Origin: JAXHLG01 sp034522495
GTDB lineage: Bacteria; Patescibacteriota; Minisyncoccia; Moranbacterales; DUUL01
Assembly (NCBI GenBank): GCA_034522495.1
Contig: JAXHLG010000002.1
Span: 62,001 to 126,000, forward strand
Direction of reading: 5' to 3'
DNA length: 64,000 bases
In this document: in pieces, positions 58,067 through 64,000 of the stretch
Layout: each line of letters opens with the position of its first letter
How positions within the stretch are numbered: position 1 is the stretch's first letter
Notes under the pieces: model-generated
Databases searched by the model: none
What the model was told of the DNA's origin: nothing
What the model saw: the letters and a program-made list of their open reading frames with translations, nothing else
Program-made: the position numbers and the translations under genes

Positions 58067-58121
58067 GCCACTTTAGCTTCCCGCATTGCGGGAGTAGAGC
58101 CCCGCACCAAATTGTTTTGTT
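58067..58121 (+). pseudogene. 5' half of an outer split tRNA-Thr-like gene
   Basis: GCCACTTTAGCT equals the start of tRNA-Thr(TGT) at 58184. The D-loop is replaced by the hairpin TCCCGCATTGCGGGA (58079-58093). After GTAGAGC the anticodon arm is replaced by CCCGCACCAAATTGTTTTGT, which is the inverse of 58364-58383. Confidence 0.75.
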
Positions 58122-58123
58122 CA

Positions 58124-58177
58124 GCCGAGATAGCTTCCCGCTTTGCGGGAGTAGAGTCCCGCACCAAATTATTTCAT
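58124..58177 (+). pseudogene. 5' half of an inner split tRNA-like gene
   Basis: GCCGAGATAGCT, hairpin TCCCGCTTTGCGGGA (58136-58150), GTAGAG, then TCCCGCACCAAATTATTTCAT, which is the inverse of 58267-58286. The acceptor strand GCCGAGA pairs with TCTCGGC at 58317-58323. Confidence 0.75.
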
Positions 58178-58183
58178 ATTTTT

Positions 58184-58256
58184 GCCACTTTAGCTCAGCT
58201 GGTAGAGCAACCGCCTTGTAAGCGGTAGGTCGTCGGTTCGAGCCCGACAAGTGGCT
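58184..58256 (+). tRNA. tRNA-Thr(TGT)
   Basis: The acceptor GCCACTT/AAGTGGC, D-arm GCTC/GAGC, anticodon stem ACCGC/GCGGT with loop CTTGTAA (anticodon TGT) and T-arm GTCGGTTCGAGCCCGAC. It is intact and lies at the centre of two concentric broken tRNA-like genes. Confidence 0.95.
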
Positions 58257-58266
58257 CAAAAATTAA

Positions 58267-58326
58267 ATGAAATAATTGGTGCGGGATAAGCGGTAGGTTA
58301 CGAGTTCGAGTCTCGTTCTCGGCTCA
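58267..58326 (+). pseudogene. 3' half of the inner split tRNA-like gene
   Basis: ATGAAATAATTGGTGCGGGA, then TAAGCGGTAGGTTACGAGTTCGAGTCTCGTTCTCGGCTCA: the 3' anticodon stem, T-arm and acceptor strand. It is the partner of 58124-58177. Confidence 0.75.
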
Positions 58327-58363
58327 TTTTATTAAGGTTTACATTGTTTGTTAATAGAAGAAG

Positions 58364-58429
58364 ACAAAACAATTGGTGCGGGGTAAGCGGTAGGTCGTCG
58401 GTTTCCCGCTCTGCGGGAACAAGTGGCTC
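58364..58429 (+). pseudogene. 3' half of the outer split tRNA-Thr-like gene
   Basis: ACAAAACAATTGGTGCGGGG, then TAAGCGGTAGGTCGTCGG. The T-arm is replaced by TTCCCGCTCTGCGGGAA (58403-58419), then AAGTGGCT. It is the partner of 58067-58121. Confidence 0.75.
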
Positions 58430-58477
58430 TAATACAACAATTAACAATTAACCAAAAGAATTCTTTGCGCTCCTGCT

Positions 58478-58545
58478 GGAGCGGGCCTCCCGGTCCGGTC
58501 CGTTAGTTTTGCAAATCCCAAGAACCGACTCGGAGGATCGCTCCA
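58478..58545 (+). ncRNA. Structured element E7, copy b
   Basis: GGAGCGGGCCTCCCGGTCCGGTC...AAGAACCGACTCGGAGGATCGCTCC. GGAGCG/CGCTCC, CCTCC/GGAGG and CGGTC/GAACCG can pair. It has the same framework as the minus strand at 8545-8625. Confidence 0.4.
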
Positions 58546-58551
58546 GCTAAA

Positions 58552-58745
58552 AGGAATTTTCAATTCAAAATTTTTAATTTTTAAACAATTTTTAATGAAA
58601 CAATTTGAAATTGTTGTAAAACTTGGCTAAGGAATTAAAAATGACCTCAATAAAAATTCAATAAAAATTCAAAATTTTCCCGCTATTTAAATTCAAATTA
58701 TTGAACGCGGGACCCCGCAGGGCGGTAGCAAATTAAAAATTCCCC
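58552..58745. repeat. AT-rich repeat E9, copy 2
   Basis: It shares the word order of 5690-5848 (AAACAATTTTTAATGAAACAATTTG, CAATAAAAATTCAATAAAAATTC). A GCGGGACCCCGC-type hairpin is inserted near 58712. Confidence 0.6.
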
Positions 58746-58921
58746 TTACTTCTTGCTCCTCATCCCTTGCTTCTGTCTTATAAACCCGTCATACACTGTT
58801 TGTCGGGTTTAGATAGTCCTTAAATAGAAAGAAAGCCCGCGGCGCTGGCCGGTGGCTGTTTTATTTTACTTTTTGATTTATTTTGCTAGAATAAGGATGG
58901 TTTAATCAGCTAATCACAGTT

Positions 58922-60700
58922 ATGCAGGAACGAATAAGCAAAACATGGAATTGGATAAAACAAAACAAATTAATCGTGGCCATTATCGTGGCCATTATCG
59001 TGGCCACGGCAGTAATCCGGCTGTGGCATTTTTCCGATTGGCTTTACTTCAGCCTTGATCAAGCCAGGGACGCGGAGCTGGCTCGAGAGTCTTTTGAACA
59101 CGGGCCTGGCAACTTGCCGCTTCTTGGAGCCAGAGCTGCCGGAACTTTCCTGAGGCTGGGGCCGGTTTATTATTATTTCCAAGCTCTTTCAGTTCAGATT
59201 TTCAATACTCTTGATCCTTACGCGCTGGCGGTCCCGGATCTGGTTTTTTCTTTGCTTTCCATTCCGCTTTTTTATTATTTTTTGCGTCTCTTTTTGTCAG
59301 TTAAGAGCAGCTTGCTGGCAACGGCTTTGTACAGTTTTTCTTTTTTGTCTATCCAGTATTCGCGATTTGCCTGGAACACCAACGCGCTTCCATTTTGGAC
59401 CGTTTTGACGGCTCTTTCCATTTACAAGTTTTCTTCAGTTAAAGAAAAAATAAAGCGGGGCAGATGGCTGGTGTTGGCGGCACTGAGCTTTGCCGTGCTG
59501 AGCCAGCTGCATTTTGTGGCCTTAGCCGGTTTCGGCCTGATTGGCCTGATCGCTTTGGCGGTCTATCGTCCCCGGGTTAATCCAAGACACTGGATATATG
59601 CCGCCGGGGCTTTTGTTGTTTTCTATATTCCCATGATTTTAAGCGAGATAGCGACAAAGGGCGCCAATTATGAACAATTTAAGTATGCTATTTTTGCTAA
59701 AACAGGAGATGGGCTGCCTTTTGTTTTCAGTTTTGTGGAGGCGGTCAGGGAATTGTCCAGAACATTTATGATGTTTTTAACTTCCTTTGGAGAAGGCCAA
59801 GAAGAAATGTTTGCCTGGGTAGGTTTCGTTTTGATTTTTGCCGGAGCGCTCTTGCTGATAAGAAAGATTAAAAAAGATAAGAGCATGAGGCTTCCGGCGG
59901 CCATTGTTTTTGTCTGGCTTTTGGTTTTTGTTTTTCTTTACGCAAAAACCGACACCAGCTTGAAACCGAGATTTTTTCTTCCCCTGGCTTTCTTCCCGTT
60001 TTTGTTTTTCGGCCTGATAGCGGATAAAATAATGGAGAATTTCAAGAAATACGGGTTTGCCTTTGTTTTGGTGATTACGGCAATTTTTGTAGGTTCCAAC
60101 GCCAACGCCGTCTTTATGTGGTATAATTATTTAGACACTGGCAGCGAGAAAGCTTTGAAAAGAGAAATTTTTTTAAAGCAGTCCGATGGGGTAACGGTGA
60201 AACAAATGAAGGACGCGGTTGGGTATATGGTCGATAAAGTGGAAAAAAGCGGGAATAATCTTTGCTATCGGGCGCCGGCGGCGCGTATTCACGGATATGA
60301 ATATTTTATGCTGATGCGCCTGCCCGAGGAGAGGTTTCACAGGATCAAACATCGCATGGATAATAAAGACAAGTGCGACTTTTTTGCCATATCTCGGATC
60401 GACGACAGGACGCCTGTGGATGAAGATTATGCCGACGATTTTAACTTGATTAAGAGAGAAGGTTTTGGGCGAGTGGCGATTTGGGACATTGAGCCGAAGG
60501 ATTTGTTTATGAATTGGGAAGAAATTCAGAAAGAGAAAGAGGAAAATAAGCAGCAAAAAGAACCCCCGAAGAAAGAATCCGACGAAGCCCAAGAAAAAGA
60601 AAAGAAGAAGAAAGACGATTCTTCCTCAAACGAGGAAAGCAGAGAGCTGGACAGGCCGGAAAGAAGGGAAAGGGTTTTGTGGAAAGGCGTGTTTGAGTAG
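58922..60700 (+). CDS. GT39/ArnT-like membrane glycosyltransferase
   Basis: This 592-residue protein has about eleven TM helices. The first outer loop has FSLDQARDAELARESFEHGPGNLPLLGARAAGTFLRLGPVYYY, whose acidic DxAR-D motif and LGPVYY fit polyprenyl-phosphate-sugar-dependent GT-C enzymes (PMT/ArnT type). The C-terminal 60 residues are a Lys/Glu-rich cytoplasmic tail. A perfect triple repeat of GTGGCCATTATC-like codons encodes VAIIVAIIVAT in TM1. It is followed by a hydrolase and a GT4 enzyme, so surface glycan synthesis is likely. Confidence 0.82.
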   Translation: MQERISKTWNWIKQNKLIVAIIVAIIVATAVIRLWHFSDWLYFSLDQARDAELARESFEHGPGNLPLLGARAAGTFLRLGPVYYYFQALSVQIFNTLDPYALAVPDLVFSLLSIPLFYYFLRLFLSVKSSLLATALYSFSFLSIQYSRFAWNTNALPFWTVLTALSIYKFSSVKEKIKRGRWLVLAALSFAVLSQLHFVALAGFGLIGLIALAVYRPRVNPRHWIYAAGAFVVFYIPMILSEIATKGANYEQFKYAIFAKTGDGLPFVFSFVEAVRELSRTFMMFLTSFGEGQEEMFAWVGFVLIFAGALLLIRKIKKDKSMRLPAAIVFVWLLVFVFLYAKTDTSLKPRFFLPLAFFPFLFFGLIADKIMENFKKYGFAFVLVITAIFVGSNANAVFMWYNYLDTGSEKALKREIFLKQSDGVTVKQMKDAVGYMVDKVEKSGNNLCYRAPAARIHGYEYFMLMRLPEERFHRIKHRMDNKDKCDFFAISRIDDRTPVDEDYADDFNLIKREGFGRVAIWDIEPKDLFMNWEEIQKEKEENKQQKEPPKKESDEAQEKEKKKKDDSSSNEESRELDRPERRERVLWKGVFE

Positions 60701-60719
60701 CAATCTTTAACTATTGTTT

Positions 60720-61454
60720 ATGCAAAAGAGCAAATTGTGGAAAGGGGACAATGAAACCGTGATAATAATTATCCACGGTTGGACATCCAATCTGAAGCAA
60801 GTCGAGTCCTTGGCAAAAGACCTTAACAAAAGAGGTTACACGGTTTTTGCTCCTCTTTTGACCGGACACGGCACTATTCCCGAAGACCTTGTTAATGTGA
60901 AATGGGAACAATGGTTGGATGATACCAATAATGCCATTAAAAAAATTCGAAACGACTTTCCCGGCAAAAAAATCCACTTGGCCGGGATTTCGTTGGGAGG
61001 AAATTTGGCCTTGATGGCTTCATTGAAAAAAAAGGTGGCAGGATTGACTCTTCTGGGAACGCCCATTTACCTGCAAAATCATTTCTGGACCAATTTCATC
61101 GTTCTCGCTACCGGATTGTTTAAAAAATATCTACATAAAAAATATCCCGGCAAATCCGGCTCCAAGAGCCATTCTTACAGGTATTTTCCAATCTCGAGCG
61201 CTTTGGAGAGCATAAAGCTTATCAAAAGAAGCGGCAAGATTTTGGGAAAAATATCCGCGCCGGTTTTGGTGATCCAAACCAGCAACGATTATATGGTGGC
61301 TTCTTATTCTCCCTGGGTGGTGTATAACAAGATTGGATCCCGGGTGAAAAAGCTTCACTGGATCCAAGTGGAGGAAGAAACCCACATCTTGCTGGAAGAA
61401 AATACCTCTGATTACACTTCCGCCATCAACAATTTTATTAAGGAAATAAAATAA
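60720..61454 (+). CDS. Alpha/beta hydrolase (carboxylesterase/lysophospholipase-like)
   Basis: A 244-residue hydrolase with oxyanion stretch VIIIIHGWTSN, nucleophile elbow LAGISLGGNLALM, the acid in QTSNDYMVAS and the catalytic histidine in EETHILLEE. It is similar to monoglyceride lipase/Est30 carboxylesterases. The ATG at 60720 is chosen over a TTG two codons earlier. It lies between two glycosyltransferase genes on the same strand with short gaps. Confidence 0.85.
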   Translation: MQKSKLWKGDNETVIIIIHGWTSNLKQVESLAKDLNKRGYTVFAPLLTGHGTIPEDLVNVKWEQWLDDTNNAIKKIRNDFPGKKIHLAGISLGGNLALMASLKKKVAGLTLLGTPIYLQNHFWTNFIVLATGLFKKYLHKKYPGKSGSKSHSYRYFPISSALESIKLIKRSGKILGKISAPVLVIQTSNDYMVASYSPWVVYNKIGSRVKKLHWIQVEEETHILLEENTSDYTSAINNFIKEIK

Positions 61455-61459
61455 TTTTC

Positions 61460-62632
61460 ATGAGAATCGGGTTTTTCACTAATACCTATCTTCCCATAAA
61501 CTACGGTTCTACCGTGTCGGTGGAAACTTTTCGCAAAAGCCTGGAAAAACTCGGAGAGGAAGTCTTTGTGTTTGCCCCGCAATATGAAGATTATGACGAT
61601 AAAAACGAGTCGGTTTTTCGCTACCCTTCCATAATGTACAACTACAAAGGAAAATATCCGATTGCGATTCCTTTTTACCCTCCCATCAACAAAAAAATAA
61701 AAGAACTAAAGCTTGACATAATCCACGCTCATCAGCCTTTCTCGCTGGGAAGAGAGGGACTGCGCCTTGCCAAGAAACACAGCATTCCCATCATTTTTAC
61801 TCATCATACGAGGTATGAAGATTATGTTCATTATGTTCCCATGCTACCGGAGTCGGTTTTGGCCAATTTGGTGAAGAAGGAGGCCACTCGTTTTGCCAAC
61901 CAATGCGATCTGGTGATTGCTCCTTCAGAGAGCATCAAGCAAATGATTATTTCCCGGGGCGTGAAAACACAGGTAAAAGTTTTGCCGACGGGCATAGAAG
62001 CGGATAAATTTCAAAGCGGCCGGAGGAAAAAAATAAGAAAAAAATTCCACATTGAAGAAAGTGAAAACCTGCTTTTAAATGTGGGAAGGATTGAAGAGGA
62101 AAAGAACATAAGTTTTTTGTTCGAATGCGCCGCCGGGATAATGAAAAAAAACAAAAAGACAAAACTAATGTTTGTCGGCGGAGGTTCGCTCAAGGAAACA
62201 ATAAAGGAAAAAGCCGCCAAAATGAAGATTAAAAACAGAGTGATTTTTGCGGGATTGGTTGATAGGGAAGAAATTCAAGATTACTTTGCGGCCGGAGATG
62301 TTTATTTGCAGGCTTCTACATCGGAAACTCAAGGGCTGTCTCTTTATGAAGCCATGGCGTCGGGTCTGCCCTGCGTTGCGGTTGAATCCACCGGGTCTAT
62401 GGATGCTGTTGATTCCGGGAAAGACGGGATTTTGGTGAAGGAAAACAAAAAACAATTTCAGTCGGCTGTGGAAGATTTGATCCAAGACGGTTCAAAAAGA
62501 AAAAGACTAAGCAAGGAAGCGGCAAAGAAAGCCCGAAAAAACGATGTGGTTCATCAAGCCAAAAAACTCCAGCAGTATTATTGGAAGGTTATCCAAGAAA
62601 AGCAATTAAAAAAGAAGTTCGCACCACTTTAA
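61460..62632 (+). CDS. Glycosyltransferase family 4 protein
   Basis: A 390-residue GT-B enzyme with IGFFTNTYLPINYGSTVSVETFRKSLEKLG at the N-terminus, HAHQPFSLGREGLRLAKKHSIPIIFTHHTRYEDYVHY, NVGRIEEEKNISFLFE and the EX7E motif ETQGLSLYEAMASGLP. It belongs to the diacylglycerol glucosyltransferase/1,2-DAG branch of GT4 by pattern (HTHY and GI-like features), so a lipid acceptor is possible. It begins 5 bp after the hydrolase gene. Confidence 0.9.
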   Translation: MRIGFFTNTYLPINYGSTVSVETFRKSLEKLGEEVFVFAPQYEDYDDKNESVFRYPSIMYNYKGKYPIAIPFYPPINKKIKELKLDIIHAHQPFSLGREGLRLAKKHSIPIIFTHHTRYEDYVHYVPMLPESVLANLVKKEATRFANQCDLVIAPSESIKQMIISRGVKTQVKVLPTGIEADKFQSGRRKKIRKKFHIEESENLLLNVGRIEEEKNISFLFECAAGIMKKNKKTKLMFVGGGSLKETIKEKAAKMKIKNRVIFAGLVDREEIQDYFAAGDVYLQASTSETQGLSLYEAMASGLPCVAVESTGSMDAVDSGKDGILVKENKKQFQSAVEDLIQDGSKRKRLSKEAAKKARKNDVVHQAKKLQQYYWKVIQEKQLKKKFAPL

Positions 62633-62690
62633 TAATATAAATATTTTACCTTATTTGACCCGCAGTGCGGGGCAGGCCATAATTAAAATT
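62628..62690. repeat. Intergenic repeat E3, short inverted copy
   Basis: CGCACCACTTTAATAATATAAATATTTTACCTTATTTGACCCGCAGTGCGGGGCAGGCC-like: the inverse of the E3 left arm. It overlaps the last codons of the GT4 gene. Confidence 0.55.
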
Positions 62691-62907
62691 TTTTCGCTAG
62701 AAAGGATACAAGGGTACAAGATACAAGGAAACAAACAATGATCAATTTTCAAAATTCAAGTAATAAAAATAACAGATGATTGACGAAAAATTGCATCTCA
62801 AATTCACTACTTGGAAGACATAATAAAATAATCTTTTGTGCCGGGGCGGTGCCTTTAATCCGGTTTTTGAATTTCTGAAAAACCTATCCGAGAGAATCAC
62901 ATCAACT

Positions 62908-62937
62908 AAAAAGAAGCGGTCGTTGCCGCTTCTTGTT
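62908..62937. terminator. Bidirectional terminator
   Basis: AAGAAGCGG-TCGTTG-CCGCTTCTT flanked by A-run and T-run. It ends the small ORF on the minus strand. Confidence 0.75.
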
Positions 62938-62951
62938 TTGTTTGATGATAA

Positions 62952-63125
62952 TCAGTTGGGGGCTGAGATTATCATCCGGTCTTTTCTTTCATTACTGAAT
63001 TTTTCCCAAAGCCTCATTTTTCTTAGATGTGCTTTTTCCTGGCTAGAGGCTATGATTTGTAAACGAACTTGGGAAACTCTCGCTTTAAGCTTCTCTGTCA
63101 ACCTTTCTCTTTCTAACGAATCCAT
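62952..63125 (-). CDS. Small charged protein, 57 residues
   Basis: An ATG at 63125 preceded by AAAGGAG at a 6-7 bp distance opens MDSLERERLTEKLKARVSQV and ends with TGA. A terminator follows 15 bp later. The peptide is one long amphipathic helix rich in Arg/Lys/Glu. It lies 70 bp downstream of recG on the same strand. The function is unknown; support comes from the ribosome binding site and terminator. Confidence 0.5.
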   Translation of the reverse strand: MDSLERERLTEKLKARVSQVRLQIIASSQEKAHLRKMRLWEKFSNERKDRMIISAPN

Positions 63126-63194
63126 AAAAAACTCCTTTGAGTTGTGATATTTCAGTTATTTCATGATTCATAATACATACTTCATAATACTTAT

Positions 63195-64000
63195 TCACTC
63201 CAAATGCAAACTTTTGCTCAAGGCGTCTACTTGATCTTTCAGGAGGGGGAATTTGTCCAGTTTTGGATTGAAGGTCAGAACTCTTTCCGCCTCCAGGCGC
63301 GCTTGTTCGATGGCTTTGACGTCTTTGAGGGATTCCATGGCTACGTCGGCTTGACCGGATTGAAGAGTTCCCATGAACTGGCCGGGACCGCGGAGCTTCA
63401 AATCTTCTTCGGCTATTTTAAATCCGTCATTTGTTTTTTCCATAGCCCTCAGTCTGGCGTTGGTGTCGGGCGCGTTATCGGAAGTAAAGAGAAAGCAATA
63501 GGACTGGTCTTGGCCGCGGCCCACTCTTCCTCGGAATTGGTGAAGCTGGGATAAGCCGAACCTCTCCGCGCCTTCTATGATCATTACGGTGGCGTTGGGA
63601 ATATCCACGCCGACTTCCACCACTGCGGTGGAGACCAAGACGTCGTATTTCTTGTCTTTAAAATCTTTCATTACGGACTGTTTATCTTTCGGTTTCATTT
63701 TTCCATGTAACAGGCCCAAACTTAGATTCGGAAAAATATCGTTTTGAAGGCGGTTGAATTCTTCTGTGGCCGATTTCACTTCCGACATTTCCGAAGATTC
63801 TTCCACCAAAGGGCAAATTACGAAAGTTTGTTTGCCGGCGGAGGCTTGATGGCGGATAAATTGATAAACCTGCTCTCTTCCGGAGAGAGGAACAGTTTTG
63901 GTTATCACGCTCTTTTTTCCGGCCGGGTATTCATCGATAATAGACAAGTCCAGATTGCCGAACAAAGCCAGAGAGAGGGAGCGGGGAATGGGAGTGGCCG
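63195..64000 (-). CDS. recG: ATP-dependent DNA helicase RecG, C-terminal part (continues beyond window)
   Basis: The frame is open to the window end and begins, in reading order, TPIPRSLSLALFGNLDLSIIDEYPAGK (RecG motif III region). Then come KQTFVICPLVEES, LHGKMKPKDKQSVMKDF, VLVSTAVVEVGVDIPNATVMIIEGAERFGLSQLHQFRGRVGRG (motifs V-VI) and EDLKLRGPGQFMGTLQSG, the RecG TRG/wedge-coupled tail. RecG remodels stalled forks and Holliday junctions. The N-terminal wedge and Walker A lie outside the window. Confidence 0.94.
   Translation of the reverse strand, partial: ATPIPRSLSLALFGNLDLSIIDEYPAGKKSVITKTVPLSGREQVYQFIRHQASAGKQTFVICPLVEESSEMSEVKSATEEFNRLQNDIFPNLSLGLLHGKMKPKDKQSVMKDFKDKKYDVLVSTAVVEVGVDIPNATVMIIEGAERFGLSQLHQFRGRVGRGQDQSYCFLFTSDNAPDTNARLRAMEKTNDGFKIAEEDLKLRGPGQFMGTLQSGQADVAMESLKDVKAIEQARLEAERVLTFNPKLDKFPLLKDQVDALSKSLHLE

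Noticed and set aside
62836..63147. Plus-strand 103-codon frame
   Set aside because: It is antisense to the small ORF with a good ribosome binding site and reads through a terminator hairpin.

Overview
The window looks like a chromosomal segment of a candidate-phyla-radiation bacterium (Patescibacteria, most likely Parcubacteria-like). The evidence is the AT-rich intergenic DNA, single-copy tRNA genes mostly without encoded CCA, a short EF-Ts, a PSP1 protein beside rpsB-tsf, eukaryote-type IleRS and charged membrane proteins of no known family. This placement is inference; no rRNA gene is present. TGA is a normal stop here (rarA ends in TGA), so code 11 applies.

Layout. 1-2.1 kb: tail of an ABC ATPase and its permease. 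2.2-2.85 kb: a GIY-YIG ORF inside a set of hairpin-bearing tRNA-Met copies around one intact tRNA-Met. 3-5.7 kb: two tandem MFS paralogues. 5.9-8.3 kb: tRNA-Pro, tRNA-Leu, rarA and two small zinc-ribbon genes. 8.7-10.1 kb: a membrane-anchored sugar-dehydrogenase-like propeller. 10.5-17.8 kb (minus): a lipoate-centred redox operon (double-thioredoxin DsbD-like protein, GcvH-like carrier, thioredoxin lipoprotein, DUF169, FAD disulfide reductase, lipA, lplA, lplB). 17.8-25.7 kb (minus): binding-protein-like gene, cupin, and a DUF2680-MacA-LolD-MacB-lipoprotein-RR-HK operon. 26-31.4 kb (minus): arsenic operon arsR-acr3-arsC-arsD/AhpD fusion-DGC protein-arsA. 31.7-33.8 kb (plus): iscR-iscU-iscS. 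33.9-40 kb (minus): second arsenic operon (ArsR, thioredoxin, ArsP-like permease, ArsF-like, ArsG-like, BASS transporter, CDF, ferredoxin). 40.2-43.2 kb: interrupted HNH nuclease, MPG glycosylase, PLA2-like protein, DksA-like protein, lspA. 43.4-44.5 kb: an IS30 element. 44.8-48.1 kb: a T-box leader and ileS. 48.2-53 kb: candidate ncRNA, charged membrane protein, pnp. 53.2-57 kb: rpsB, tsf, PSP1 protein, TPR protein. 57.5-58.5 kb: tRNA-Thr(GGT), tRNA-Tyr and a concentric nest of split tRNA-Thr-like genes around tRNA-Thr(TGT). 58.9-62.6 kb: membrane glycosyltransferase, alpha/beta hydrolase and GT4. The end holds a small ORF and the C-terminal part of recG.

Genes working together. The second ArsR gene and the lipoate/thioredoxin operon share the same promoter-operator architecture (-35, 16 bp, TATAAT, then an ATCAAT-N4-ATTGAT palindrome). 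This suggests the lipoyl-dithiol system belongs to the arsenic regulon. A separate 11-bp-spaced GTTAAG direct repeat links the two-component/MacAB operon with the binding-protein gene at 18.5 kb.

Intergenic DNA is crowded with small inverted-repeat elements. I distinguish at least eight repeat families (E1-E6, E8, E10), one of them nested three deep. A short CCCGC-N(3)-GCGGG hairpin recurs both inside these elements and inside broken tRNA genes.
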